A stretch of 64,000 nucleotides of DNA from NCBI GenBank assembly GCA_014529385.2, contig CM043952.1, forward strand, positions 156,649,057 through 156,713,056, in the 5' to 3' direction. A program made the position numbers and the translations under genes. Shown here in pieces: positions 24,488-37,738 of the stretch (positions are counted from its first letter, which is position 1; each line of letters opens with the position of its first letter). Below the pieces are notes generated by a model. That model saw nothing but the letters and a program-made list of their open reading frames with translations. It was not told where the DNA came from and ran no database searches. The stretch comes from Adiantum capillus-veneris. Taxonomy: Eukaryota > Streptophyta > Polypodiopsida > Polypodiales > Pteridaceae.

Positions 24488-27400
24488 TCACTCACAGTCG
24501 TACATCTTGGCAGCTTGAGCAACTCTGTCACCTTGGATTGAAAGATCTTTAAATGGGTTGTTTAATAATGCACTCTGGTAGGCTATGTGCATTGTTGGTA
24601 GATCCTTTGTCTCAAGGGATTGAAGATGGTGGAGTCCATCTCAAAGAACCCTGCCATGAAGGCCTCACTAAATTTCTGCATGTAGTGTGAGGGGAGGAAC
24701 ATTAGCTTTGCATACATCCCCACGAGAATATTCTTGTCGGGGGATTTTGTCTCCAAGTTCTAGGCAATGCCCTCTATGCCTTCAAGGAACACTTGCCAAG
24801 GGTGTTTCCACTGCATCAATGTCTTCAAAAATGCCTACATACAAGTGATGATCATTTTGGTAATCTTTGTAAGCATATGACATGTTAGATCAAGTATATT
24901 TCTCATCTGAGCAATGACAACTATCATGGTGTGGACCATGTATGATTCTCTTGGTTTGTAGCTATTGATTTGCTTTGAGAGTACACAATAGTTCAAAAGA
25001 GAGGGCCTCTTGCTCCTCCATGTGTAGTAGGTCTCCGAGGATGACTATCTAGGGATTGGACAATAGGTTGGGTCGATCTTGAGGTGTTGAGGGGCATTCC
25101 GGTAAGTGGTCTGATCTTGGGGTCTTTTCTTGAACCACTTCTTTCTCCATAGAGGCTCACTCTCCAAGATGAGAAGCACTTGATCTCCTGTGACTGGTAC
25201 ATCCTTGTAGTCACCCTTTGCATTTGGTTCTAATGTCGGCAAGAACTTATGTTTCCACAATAAAGCTTCTTGTTTCATCACTGGAAGGATTATCATTTCA
25301 TGGACAAAGTTCTTTACAACTTCATCTAGTTTGATCATTAATAGTGCAATCTATTATATTACCTTCAGGTCATATAGCATATATTCTTTGTGTGAGCTTG
25401 CTAGCATGTCATCTATCCATTTCTTCAGCTCATTGGGGCATGTGTTTATTTTTCTTCCTCTTCAAAGTCATGCAAAACTCCCCCGGATGATGTGCTTGGT
25501 GTGTCCATTGGGGTAGATTTGTACTTTAAAATTCCCCATGTCAAGGCCTTTTCAAGATCTTGGTTCTCTACTGGAAATCCATTGTTGGACTCTATCTATT
25601 TTCCTAGATCTTGGAATATGCTAGCCATATTCTGTTTTTCCCTTGCTAGAGCAGCTTGGAATTGATCTTTGTCTTCTTGCGGTAGTTGATATGTTGTTAG
25701 AGTCGTTCAATTTCTCTGACTGCTGCATTGGTCTTTGCCTTGGCATCTCTTGTGTCCAGCTCTTGCAAATTTGAAACTTCTCTTTGGCATATGAACTACA
25801 ATCTGATCATTTCAAGATGATCTTCTAGATCAAACTCTTGAAGGAGCTTCTCTGCTACCTCTATGTTTTCTCTTGAGAGAGGTGGTACCTCTTGTTCTAT
25901 TTGTGTTGCATGCTATTGAGAGTTCTCAAGTTTCTTGGCCTGACCTTTTGCATAATGTGGCTAAGGTTGCCTCCACTCTTCTTCTTGCTTGCTTTGATCT
26001 TGTTTTGTTGTTTCAAAATATTTAATCTCGGCATGGCCTTCCTTTTTCTCTACTTTAGACTCTTTTTTGTCTCTTTGATCTTCAATCCCTTCTTGGTCTT
26101 GGTCAGCAAGAGGAGGAGTTGTCGATTTTGGTGAGACCTACTACTCTGTTTCTAATTTCTCCTCTTCTTCCTTAGTAGTTGTAGTTGTATACTTGGAAGA
26201 ATCACTTTGCATATATTTTTGGCTCCTTCGCAAGTATAACGTAGATTCTAATTCCATCATCTTTTGTCTCTTGGAATCTTCTTCTTCCCTTTGATCAGCA
26301 TTCCTTTTCAGTACTTTATGGATCTCTTTTTTGAAGGCTCCCGCCAACTTGGCTTCAACAATAGCTTTTTGGCATTTTTGCTCCTTGAGGTTTGCAAGTC
26401 TTTCCTTTTTGAATTTTTGAGCTTTTTGTCAAGCTCAAGATCATCTTCTTCATCTTCAAAGGAAGCTTTTTGGTGTTGTTCCTCCTGGAGTCGTTGCAAT
26501 TCTTTCATGCATCTTTGGACTTGAGTTTTTGAAATCTGTTCAGTAGGTTGCATTATTTTTTGGAGCAAAGGGGCGGTAATATCTTCCTTCTATTCAGTAG
26601 ATTAGTACTCTGAAGGGATGTCATGATCTTTACCCTTGATTTTTTTGCTCAACTCAAAATCAGATCTCGTGGCTTCATTATCTGGTGTCTTGGCCCGTGA
26701 GTTTTGTCCCTTTGTTCTTCTTTTTATGGGTGTGGTGGATGAGCTACCCGCCGACCTCACTCCATGCTTTGCCTTGTTTAATAGATTGAGTTGTGATTCT
26801 GCTTCTGGTAGTTCATCGATCATGCCTAGTTCTTGGTATGTGATTCGTGTTAGCAGTGGACTTGCAATCATGTATGCTTTATTGCGGTCATTGCCCTTCA
26901 GATTTGCCTTGACTAGGTTCTCTAGAATGTAATTGCCTAGGTCGCACCTAATAACCTTCCTCTTGACTAGGTTTTGTCCCTTTGTTCTTCTTTTTATGGG
27001 TGTGGTGTATGAGCTACCCGCCAACCTCACTCCATGCTTTGCCTTGTTTAATAGATTGAGTTGTGATTCTACTTTTGGTAGTTCATCGATTATGCCTAGT
27101 GCTTGGTATGTGATTCGTGTTAGCAGTGGACTTGCAATCATGTATGCTTTATTGCGGCCATTGCCCTTCAGATTTGCCTTGACTAGGTTCTCTAGAATGT
27201 AATTGCCTAGGTAGCACCTAATAACTTTCCTCTTGCCAAGCACAATTTCCATTTTGTCCAATTGTGGGCACCTTGCACCCTCCAATACCTCTCTCGTTTG
27301 GTGTAGGGTCCATAGTTTTTTAGGGAAAGTTGTGGTCTTCACCTTTGTCCTATTTGTAGCCTAAAATTTGCCAATGAAAAAATTTGCAGGTATCTTTGCC

Positions 27401-27498
27401 AACTCCTCATTGGTGACATGAGCCTTTTCATTTGAGGAGATGTCCACTAGCTTGTATGGGGTTGCTTCACATTCCTTCCGAAGCTTTGGACAAGGCAT
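24488..27498 (-). pseudogene. X copy A coding region, about 1000 codons, unknown function
   Basis: It starts at an ATG at 27496-27498 shared with copies at 41626 and 45375 (MPCPK..KECEATPYKLVDI). A conserved block follows (LWTLHQTREVLEGARCPQLD, KVIRCDLGNYILENLV, YMIASPLLTRITYQ). After a pair of stop codons near 26595-26610, shared by all three copies that cover it, comes a Lys/Glu-rich coiled-coil-like part (KELQRLQEEQHQKASFEDEE). Beyond it are FLPTLEPNAKGDYKDVPVTG (25045-25338) and a C-terminal block (GMYAKLMFLPSHYMQKFSEA), ending at the stop at 24488-24490. Several frameshifts are present. The family is not known to me and no function is proposed. Confidence 0.6.
26701..27240. repeat. 270-bp in-frame tandem duplication in X copy A
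   Basis: 26701-26970 is repeated at 26971-27240 with a handful of substitutions. The unit is exactly 90 codons, so the duplicated protein block (from KRKVIRCDLGNYILENLV to PIKRRTKGQ) stays in frame. The other X copies have one unit only. Confidence 0.9.
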
Positions 27499-28107
27499 CT
27501 TGCTGCCAAAAAGTCAGTTGTTTAGGCCCGAAAATTGATTGAAAAGTTGAAATAACGCAAACTTGACCATAAAATGAGAAATGAGCATATCTTGATCAAA
27601 ACAGTTCCAAATTTGTTCAAACTTCACCAGTGAGACTAGGACAACAATAGACACTAGATCATGGTGTTACAAGTTAATTCTGGGTCAAAGGTACATGAAT
27701 TGCACTCCATGTTGGAAAACATTCTGAGTATTTGTTTTCATCTCCGATTTAACATGTTATGGGGATTCTATGGTTGAAAACTTTTGTGATTTGGATCATT
27801 GATTTGGGATCTGAGCCAAAATTTGAAAAAAAAATTGTAGACTTGGAGAAATTTGGCAATTTAGCATGGGTTTTGATGTCTAAATGGATTGGAACTTCAA
27901 GGTTAGGCTTTTTTGAACATTTGGAAGCTGATGGCTAGGTTTTGGTCTGGAAGATGGAAAAGGTATATGGATCGCGATCCATGTTTGGTCACTTATGGAG
28001 ATGCAACTTTGGGGACATGTTCCTATAGCCTATGCAAGAACACTAGTGGAATCTTCTCAAATTTGGAAAAAAAATTCCCAAATATACCCAATTTCTCACC
28101 TTAAGGC

Positions 28108-28341
28108 CTACTTTTTTTTACTTTTGCCATATTGCAGTCTTGGAGTCAATTTGGATTGATCCTTGTGGCTAGAGTGTGTTGATTCTGATTGATTTGAAAG
28201 TTTGAGGTTGAAGTTTACCCTGAAGGCTAGCTGGCTGACAAATTTCACTTCATTTGGAGTTTGTTTGCCCCTTCTAACTAATTTTTCAAAATCTGCGCAA
28301 ATGGTAAGCATTTTGGGATTCCCTCTTGAACCCTTGAGCAA
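28108..28341 (-). CDS. small conserved ORF in the X leader (77 codons)
   Basis: The frame starts MLKGSRGNPKMLTIC and ends RLQYGKSKKK. It is intact, with identical length and no indels, in three X copies (also 42249-42482 and 45995-46228) despite about ten amino-acid differences between them. It has a basic C-terminus and no recognisable domain. It lies upstream of the main X frame in the same orientation. It may be a real small protein, or an open frame that happens to survive in recently diverged copies; the data here cannot separate these. Confidence 0.35.
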   Translation of the reverse strand: MLKGSRGNPKMLTICADFEKLVRRGKQTPNEVKFVSQLAFRVNFNLKLSNQSESTHSSHKDQSKLTPRLQYGKSKKK

Positions 28342-28350
28342 AGCATAATT

Positions 28351-30604
<2,254 letters not shown>

Positions 30605-30920
30605 CTATGCCAAGGGAGTGACATAAGAGGTACCATTAAAGGTGAACTTTAAGGTTTCCTCTTGCCAATGTGGAATTGCTTTGTACGTGCACATCCATGA
30701 GACACCCATCATGATCGCCTCATTAAGATCAGTATCTGCCATTACATGGAATTGATGTGGACGTTGATTTCCATCTATGTTGATTGACACATTGGCTTGA
30801 CCTAAATTGACCATCGTCTGTTTCTTTGCTACTAATAGCGGATCTTATTAGTCATCAATTGTACGTTTGACATCTTCAGGTATGTTGAATACTTAATGGC
30901 CTTGGATCGTGCCACTATCA
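30605..30920 (-). pseudogene. aspartic-protease-like frame downstream of Gypsy-3 integrase
   Basis: Minus-strand reading gives ALVDSGTIQGH, with the DSGT motif of retropepsin-like proteases, a few stops, then VSINIDGNQRPHQFHVMADT, NEAIMMGVSWMCTYKAIPHW and ending NGTSYVTPLA. A flap-and-C-lobe-like arrangement is plausible. Its place after integrase, not between gag and RT, is unusual. It may be an accessory ORF or a rearranged protease. Confidence 0.55.
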
Positions 30921-31229
30921 ACAAGTGCCCTCTCGGTTGAGGCCATCTGTCAATTGTATACGGATGTGTACATACATACCTCCAAGCCAATTTGGCTCTA
31001 TTGGAATCGCTTTGATAGGAGGAGGTGGTGTTGCAAGTTGTTGAATTGGGACTGTGTTTTGTCGTTCTTTGCGCTTTAAAATTTGCAACTTCGCTTCCTC
31101 CTGAGCCCGTGCTTGAATTGCTTGAGCGTTTTGCTTCCATTTTTCTACTTTATGAATCTTTTCCACTATTTTTGTGGTTAATGGTAGATGATATTTCTTG
31201 AACCTGCAACCACTAATCCAGTTGGGCAT
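30918..31229 (-). pseudogene. Gypsy-3 pol C-terminus
   Basis: MPNWISGCRFKKYHLPLT resembles the end of the integrase C-terminal region of plant gypsy elements, followed by a Lys/Glu-rich helix (EKIHKVEKWKQNAQAIQARA). It overlaps in another frame the start of the protease-like region. Confidence 0.6.
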
Positions 31230-31519
31230 CTCTTCTCCCTCTAATGTAACTGGGCACCACTGGATGATATGTCACTAATCACAAACGGGCCGTTACCTCG
31301 CTTTTACAACTTTTTGGAGTGTTGTTTTAAGATGTAGACTAATACATAATCACTCTTTTTAAACTCCTTGTTGATCACATGTTGATCATGAAACTCCTTC
31401 ATGAGCCATTTTTGTGTATAAATGGCAGCGATAGCTCATACATGTAGCTCATCTAGCTTTTCTACCTTGTTTATCCTTTTAAATAGTTCATAACCTATCC
31501 ACTATAAGTTCTTGGCTAC

Positions 31520-32615
31520 TCAAAGTCGAGAATTCAAGAATTCCATGGGCAGTATGGCATTAAGCCCAAACACCATGCTGAAAGTCGTTGTTCCTATTAT
31601 TGTTTTGTAAGCAACTCGATATGCCCAAAGAGCTGAATGTAACTTTTGTTCCCAGTCTGCTCTTGATTTGTTCATCATCTTTGTGAGTATTGTGCATAGA
31701 ATTTTGTTTGTTCTCTTTGCTTGTCCATTCACTTGAGGGTGATATGACACTAATTTATGATGAATTACCATGAACTCTTTCAACAAGATTTCAATCATTT
31801 TGTTTATGAAGTGAGTCCCTCTATCACTTACTATTTTGATCGATAGTCCATATCTTGTAAAGACATTTTTATACAAGAACGGTGCTATCATTCTCACATT
31901 GTTTCTCTATGTTGCTTTGGATTCTATCCATTTCGTTAGAGAGTTTGTGGCCACATTGAGCATGCATTCTTTATGCAGGAGGGGTTTGAGGTTTGACAAA
32001 GTCAATCCCCCATTTGGTGAAAGCTCTTGCCCCCATCATAGGTCCTAATGAAATTTTGTCTAGCCTCATCAGTGCTTTGGTACCTTGGCATTCATCACAA
32101 TTTTTATTTGTATAATAATGTTTATCTGCCTATTTGGCATGAGCTTGCTCAAGAATTGGTATATATTTATTTTTTGTGGCACACATTCACGATCGGTTAT
32201 CCTTTTCTTGCTTGTAGAGGTGATCCTTGATTATCATGTAGCTTTTTGCTTGAGCCTAAATGTGTCTCCTTCTGGATTTACTCAATCCCTCTAGTAAGAC
32301 ACTTTTGGTTAGGTAATCCACAATAGAGAAATTTCATTTGGGTACAACTGCTACTCAGAACAGTGTTACATGTTCTACCACTGTCTGATTTTTGCAGATG
32401 TCACATGAACTAATATAGTCATGAACACTTCATTGCATATTAGGCCAGTACACACCAAGTCTCATCAATTGTTGAAATGTTTGTGCTTTTCCATTGTGAA
32501 TCTCTGGTTTTTGCACATGAGCTTGGCTTAAGTACACATTCCTTTCTATTGGATTTATACATAGCCTCAATAGTCCATCATTCCCTTGCTTATGTAGCCT
32601 TCTAGCTATTGGCAC
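31520..32615 (-). pseudogene. Gypsy-3 integrase, decayed
   Basis: 32430-32615 holds the linker and start of the zinc domain (AQTFQQLMRLGVYWPNM). 31520-31897 is the core, with the second catalytic region IVSDRGTHFINKM and the third region PQVNGQAKRTNKIL. The residue at the place of the catalytic Glu is Lys (QAKRTN where QAERTN is usual), so the enzyme would be inactive even without the stops. Confidence 0.85.
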
Positions 32616-32759
32616 AAGTGTTTGTGCTTGCTCAATGACTGATCACTGCCTCTCAATTTGAAGTGAAGCAATGGTACCATATCGATATTAAATAGATAAG
32701 AGTCGAGCATGTCATTTATGAACTCCCTTTGGTGCTTCCCCATGAGTCAATCTAGACAA

Positions 32760-34058
32760 ATGGTTAGCCCTCTGATGTGTAGTCTATTTTTTGACAACCA
32801 TGGCAAAATCAAACTCAAGCAATATGATAAACCATTGAACAATACACCCTTTATTACATGGTTTGTTCACCAAGTACAATAGTGCTTGCTGATCCACAAA
32901 GAACACAAATCTATTTGTGATTAGGTAGTGTCTAAACGTTTTCACCACTTAGACCATTCCTAACCCTTCTCTTTCTATGGTCGTGTAATTCTTTTCCGCA
33001 CTATTAAGATGTCTCTTGGATTAATAGATGGGAAAACCGTATTGTTCTCTCCAAACTTTGCTAGGATGCATCTGATACATGGACACGAATTATCTTAGTC
33101 AAATCAGGAGCCTTCAAAATCGGAGCAGAAATCAATCTTTGCTTCAATTGCTAATATGCTTCTTCTCATTCATCAGTCCACTCAGACTTTGTGATGACAT
33201 CATAGAGAGGCTAAACAATGATCATGTACATATAGATGAATCTCCCTAGTAACCACAATGGCCCATAAAGGCTTGTGCCTCTCTATCTTTTGTTGTTCTT
33301 AGAAGAGAAACAATCACTTTTATCTTTTCAAGATTGGTGAAAATGCCATTCTTGGACATGATGTGTCCCAAAATCTTCATCTATCTTACCATGAAGACAC
33401 AATTCTCTAGATTTAAGTAGATACGATAAGTCCTACATTTCGCAAATACCTTCTTCAGATGTTCTATATGCTCATTTCTCAAGAGAGAATGCACACACAA
33501 GTTGTCTATGTAGATTTCTAAGAATTGTTTTAGATATTTCTTTAAACACGTGACTCATCAGCCTTTGGAATGTAGCAGGTGCATTGGTCAAACCAAACAG
33601 GATTACTCTATAAAAGCAAATATGCCCCATTCTATCGTAAAGATTGTCTTATGCTAATCCTCTGGCTTTATGGCAAGCTGGTTGTATCCTGAGAAGCCAT
33701 CAAGGAAGTTATAAGCATCCTTGCTTGCAACTCTCTCAATCACATGATCTGTAATCAGTACAGGGTAGTTATCTCTGATAGTGGTAGCGTTTACCTATTT
33801 GAGATTTACACAAACTCGCAATTTTCCATTCTTCTTGGACACTACCATGATGGGTGACACCCAATTTGTGTGTTCAATCTCGTAGATAAACTCTACTTCC
33901 TTAAGCTTGTCTATCTTCTCTTTCATCTTTTTGGAACATTCCATTATATGTATAGGGGCATTGTCGTTGTGGTTTTGCATCACTATTAAGGGGTATGGTG
34001 TGTTGACAAATGTTTGGATCGACTCCCTTAAGGTCCTCCTATTGCCATGCAAACACAT
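32760..34058 (-). pseudogene. Gypsy-3 reverse transcriptase and RNase H, decayed
   Basis: 33795-34058 contains EFIYEIEHTNWVSPIMVVSK and KKNGKLRVCVN of the RT fingers. Across stops and shifts the palm continues (DGFSGYNQLAIKPED, then YIDNLCVHS at the active-site position, with DN for DD), the thumb (LGHIMSKNGI) and RNase H fragments to about 32760. Confidence 0.8.
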
Positions 34059-34664
34059 CTCTATATTGTTTGAGAGTATCTATTAATAGTTGTTCTTACT
34101 ATCAATGAGGTCTGTGGCAATATATGCCGGCTTTGGCTCTTCTCTTGGTTCAGCTAGGTCAATGTGCTTAGCATGTTTAGTTCCATCATAGGATGTTCTT
34201 GGTTCCTTAAGTTTCCTCATTGGATGCTAAACTATGATCTTTCGATCTTGTATCGTGTACTTTTTGTAGTGAGAGGGTGCGACAAATTTTTGATGTCCGA
34301 TCCCTCTTCACTCTCCATTTCAGTTGTCCAAATCTCCTTCAGGGTTTGCTTTAGCTTTTGCTATTCACATTTGTGCTCCATTTTGGTCATTTTTTATGAT
34401 GTTTCAACTGTGTCTTTAAATTTCTCCTTGTTTTGTTTCTTTGGATTAGTCCTTGTCAAAGTAGGTTTCACTTGTTTTTGTGTGTTATTACCCTAGACAC
34501 ACTCATTTTCTCCTACAAGCATCAAATACTGTATTTTGCTCTTTGAAAGATCATAGGTTTTCCTTGCAGGTTTTTTTTTTGTTTTTGTACATCTTTCGCT
34601 CGATACCTCTTTTGTCTTCTAAACTTCTAGTTGCAAAAATCATAAAGAGCACCTCAACCCTTTT

Positions 34665-35696
34665 TCATTGTGCTTCGTCATCAGAGCTACCCAATAGCTT
34701 GTACTCATCATCAATCTCTAAATCATCGTCTCGTGAGTCTTGGAACTCCTCATCACTTTTGTCGCTCATATCTCGGATGGAAACCTCATTCATTATGCAT
34801 TTGCATTCAACCGTTTCTTGAGTCCTTGGGTACGCGGTCTTTGCCACTAACTTCAAGATAACACTCACCACTTGGAAGGGTATTATGTCACAACCCTCTT
34901 CGTCATCGAATTTCATTGGGGTTGTCTTGTTCACACATCTAGAGTAGCGAGTATTTGGTCCAATCCAAAAGGCTCAAATGAATCTTCTAGAAATGGTTCG
35001 TGGAAGTAGTCCTTATCTTCCACTGATCTATCTAGGATTCAATCTTTTTTAATGTGGCTCCCACATTCGGACACTCCACATATCCAAATATACGCTTTGT
35101 TGTGCAACCAAGCGGATATTTGCTTTCCATGGACCATATTTGAGTCAAATTTCTCTATAAGAGTTCGACTAACATCCCTGTAAGTATGGTCCTTAACACT
35201 GATCCTCATGGTAACATCCTTATCTTGTAAGTAGAGGTGGTCATGGACCCAATGACAAGGTGGTGTTTCCCTCTTCTCCTTCACACCCAGCTTGTTTACA
35301 TGCATAGGTTTTGCTTTTGTTTTCTCTGGTAAAGTTTTATCCAATGTTCATCTATGGGAATGTCTTGATGAGGAATTTTCAGCCCCATCTTTTCCAAGTT
35401 TTGCCCACTTTAGTCCATAAATGCGGTCTAATCTGCAAAATTTCTGAGAAAGTTATTGTATGCTATATAGGAGTTGACTTTAATTCATGGACACTCTTGG
35501 TGTCCATCATCTTTGGAGCTCGCTTCCATTGACAGGGCACAATCTTGACCTCTAATTTCATTTCAAGATCCCCTACAAAAGATGGTAGAGTCTTCAAGGT
35601 TTTAGGATTTCTCTCTCCAAATACTTCAGCTCCTACATCACCGAATAATGATTGTATATCTCTTGGATACAATCCATGATCCATATTGATCTTCAT
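34665..35696 (-). pseudogene. Gypsy-3 region between gag and RT, partly unrecognised
   Basis: Three open pieces (34665-34934, 35039-35344, 35463-35696) with normal codon-like composition: an acidic piece (DMSDKSDEEFQDSRDDDLEI), a piece with HWVHDHLYLQDKDVTMRISV, and one with LPSFVGDLEMKLEVKIVPC. By position this should be protease and its linkers, but I cannot point to an active site. Confidence 0.45.
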
Positions 35697-36399
35697 GATA
35701 GGTGCATACTTAAAAGTTGCACTACCATCTTTGTGGTTATTGATTGTTTCCCATTAAGCTTGTGGCCATGGCTCCTCCACTTCTAGAATAGACATCATTC
35801 CTTGTAACTTAGCATTATCATTGTTGTTTTACACTCCAATGGTGTTTTGATTTCAAGTCTTGTTTGATTAATTTCTTCGTTTCCTTTATGCTCACTTTCT
35901 CTCTCCTTTTGGTGTGTCATCACCTCCTAGTTGGGAATGTTTGGATTTTTTGGCTTCATTAGAGCATGAGCAGTCTCTATAAGCCATTGGCACATTTCCA
36001 ATCTCTTTGTTTTGAATTTAGAATGGGGTATGTCAACCATCTTTTCTCTAAACTCTGGTTGGTCTTCAGTCTCGCCTTGTATGCTTTCCATAGAGCATCT
36101 AAGGGTTCTAGTACTCTGTCCACTAAGACTGAACCACCTAATGATATTTTAGAAGACACCACTCTTTTCTACCCTTTCCTTGTTTTTTTTTTGCATTTAA
36201 TTTGCTTCCTAGTTTGTTGTAACTTTGTCTCCAAGGCAGTCTTTTCTTTTAGCCTTTTAGCTTTCATTTTGTCTCTTTTTGCTTTCCAAGATTTTCTCTG
36301 AGTCCTTACTGTTAGGCTCTTAAATCCAATTTGATAAACCATTTTTTCTCATCCTCAATTGACATGTTTCTTGCAGCTTCTTGAGCAGCATGAGATTTA

Positions 36400-36640
36400 G
36401 TTACCACATTAGGAATTTCTGGCTTAATTTCAGATCCACTCCAATAAGGTAAAATTCCAATGACATTTATCGTTGCTTTTCCTTTGTTTTCAAGATTCTT
36501 GGAGCAATATGGAAGTAAATGGTTGATAGCACAACCATCACAAAACCCAAAAATATTTGTGCACTCACCCTTGTGTGGACAAACTCTTGCCTAGTGATTA
36601 CCTCCACATTCATAGCAAGGACCTTTTGGTTAAGCGGCTA
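36400..36640 (-). pseudogene. Gypsy-3 gag zinc-finger region
   Basis: Minus-strand reading gives GPCYECGGNH, a stop, then ARVCPHKGECTNIFGFCDGC and NKGKATINVIGILPY. This is a Cys-x2-Cys-x4-His-type knuckle with additional downstream cysteines, a pattern seen in some plant gypsy gags. The upstream part of gag is missing beyond 36660, at the rearrangement junction. Confidence 0.7.
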
Positions 36641-36664
36641 GTTGTTTCCCCATTGGCTGTCCTA

Positions 36665-36734
36665 TCCTAGGAGAATATTCTCTAGGATTGTAGTGAATTT
36701 AATTCACTATGAATATGAGAATATATTCATAGTG
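36665..36734. other. cluster of three adjacent palindromes
   Basis: Near-palindrome at 36665-36687 (CCTAGGAGAAT / ATTCTCTAGG). A 9-bp perfect inverted repeat at 36691-36709 with a 1-nt spacer. A 12-bp perfect inverted repeat (36705-36716 and 36723-36734) with a 6-nt loop. They sit exactly where Gypsy-3 sequence ends and the X fragment begins. Confidence 0.88.
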
Positions 36735-36880
36735 CCATCTATTATATTACCTTCAGGTCATATAGCATATATTCTTTGTGTGAGCTTGATGGCATGTCAT
36801 CTATCCATTTCTTCAGCTCATTTCGGGCATGTGGTTATTTTTCTTCCTCTTCAAAGCCATGCAAAACTCTTGCGGATGAT
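36728..36880 (-). repeat. X family copy B, distal fragment
   Basis: About 150 bp matching 25345-25488 of X copy A with few changes (same GAGCTTG.TGGCATGTCATCT order). It is the far end of the copy that continues at 40591-42493. The ~0.7 kb of X that should lie between is missing, along with the 5' end of Gypsy-2. Confidence 0.8.
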
Positions 36881-37738
36881 GAGTCCAAATTTGTGGATTT
36901 GTGGGAACGGTGGGTTGAGTCACTGGCAAGGGGGGAAGCTGCACCCGATTTCCTAAAAAAAGATCGGTTCACGCATGGCTTATGGCCGCTTCTCAAGGAG
37001 AAGGTGAAAGGTAGATTCCCGGCTACGTACGAGTTAGCCGTTGAGATTGCTCGCCTTAAGGACAAGAAGCTGCGAATGAAGGCCGAAGAAACCGAGTCAA
37101 CAGAAGCAGGAACATCGCATCGACCAGCAACTACGACAACCACCATTCCACCACCACCACCGGCTCTTGGGGTAAGAGATGACCAACAAGATATGTTGGC
37201 CCATATTACTGACCAACTGCAGAATTTGTCTGTCCGCTTAATACAGCAAGGGAGGAGTCAAGAAAGAGATCAAGACCCTGGAAGAGCACGACGACAAAAC
37301 AGGGAGTATCACTGCTACAACTACGGAGAAGATGGTCACGATATGTACTACTGTCCCAAACCACAACAAAACTATAATAGAGGAGGTAGGAGGAACCAAT
37401 TTTCACCCCCTAGAGAAAGAACACCCCCACCCCGAGCACCAGCCCCACCAACACAAATTCTACGTCCGCCACAATCACCACTTACAATCATCCTACGCCC
37501 ACCACCAATTGGTACCCGCACACCAAGTATCATTGGTCTTGCAGAAGAGGTCAAGATGAGTGTAACAGAAGAAGGATCAAGTAAGAAGACTATTCAAAGA
37601 ACTCATGCAGTGGAACAAGAGGCTAAAGAATCAAAAGACGCTACCCAGGTGGGGGAGGTAAGCCAAGAAAATTGTGTTACAAATGTAAGTACATCTTTAA
37701 CCTTGGATGAAATAGGCACCAAAGCAATCAATCGATAG
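36881..37738 (+). pseudogene. Gypsy-2 gag, 5' truncated
   Basis: It joins in frame to X-derived sequence; the open frame starts at 36776 in the X part by chance. Core blocks are SKFVDLWERWVESLA, DFLKKDRFTHGLWPLLKEKV and ATYELAVEIARLKDKKLRMK, then a coiled segment (QDMLAHITDQLQNLSVRLIQ), then a zinc knuckle reading CYNYGEDGHDMYYC, in which the second Cys is Tyr, then a Pro-rich tail with many PP pairs. It ends at TAG 37736-37738. The next frame is in the same register, so only this amber codon separates gag from the downstream ORF. Confidence 0.82.

Larger units (their letters stand above)
24488..28350 (-). mobile_element. X family copy A: unrecognised multicopy element
   Basis: The longest copy of a family present at least three times in this window, all on the minus strand (36728-36880 plus 40591-42493; 42494-43279 plus 44924-46228). 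It consists of a non-coding leader of about 0.85 kb with palindromes and a short conserved ORF, then a degenerate reading frame of about 3 kb. No LTR, terminal inverted repeat, RT or transposase is visible. It may be an accessory-ORF part of a large retroelement, a non-autonomous element, or a captured host gene family. I do not recognise it. Confidence 0.6.

Noticed and set aside
27913-28104. identical 63-codon plus-strand frame in X copies A and D (also 45800-45991)
   Set aside because: Identity reflects the recent conversion or duplication of this segment. It is antisense to the X leader, contains the palindrome, and copy B does not keep the frame.
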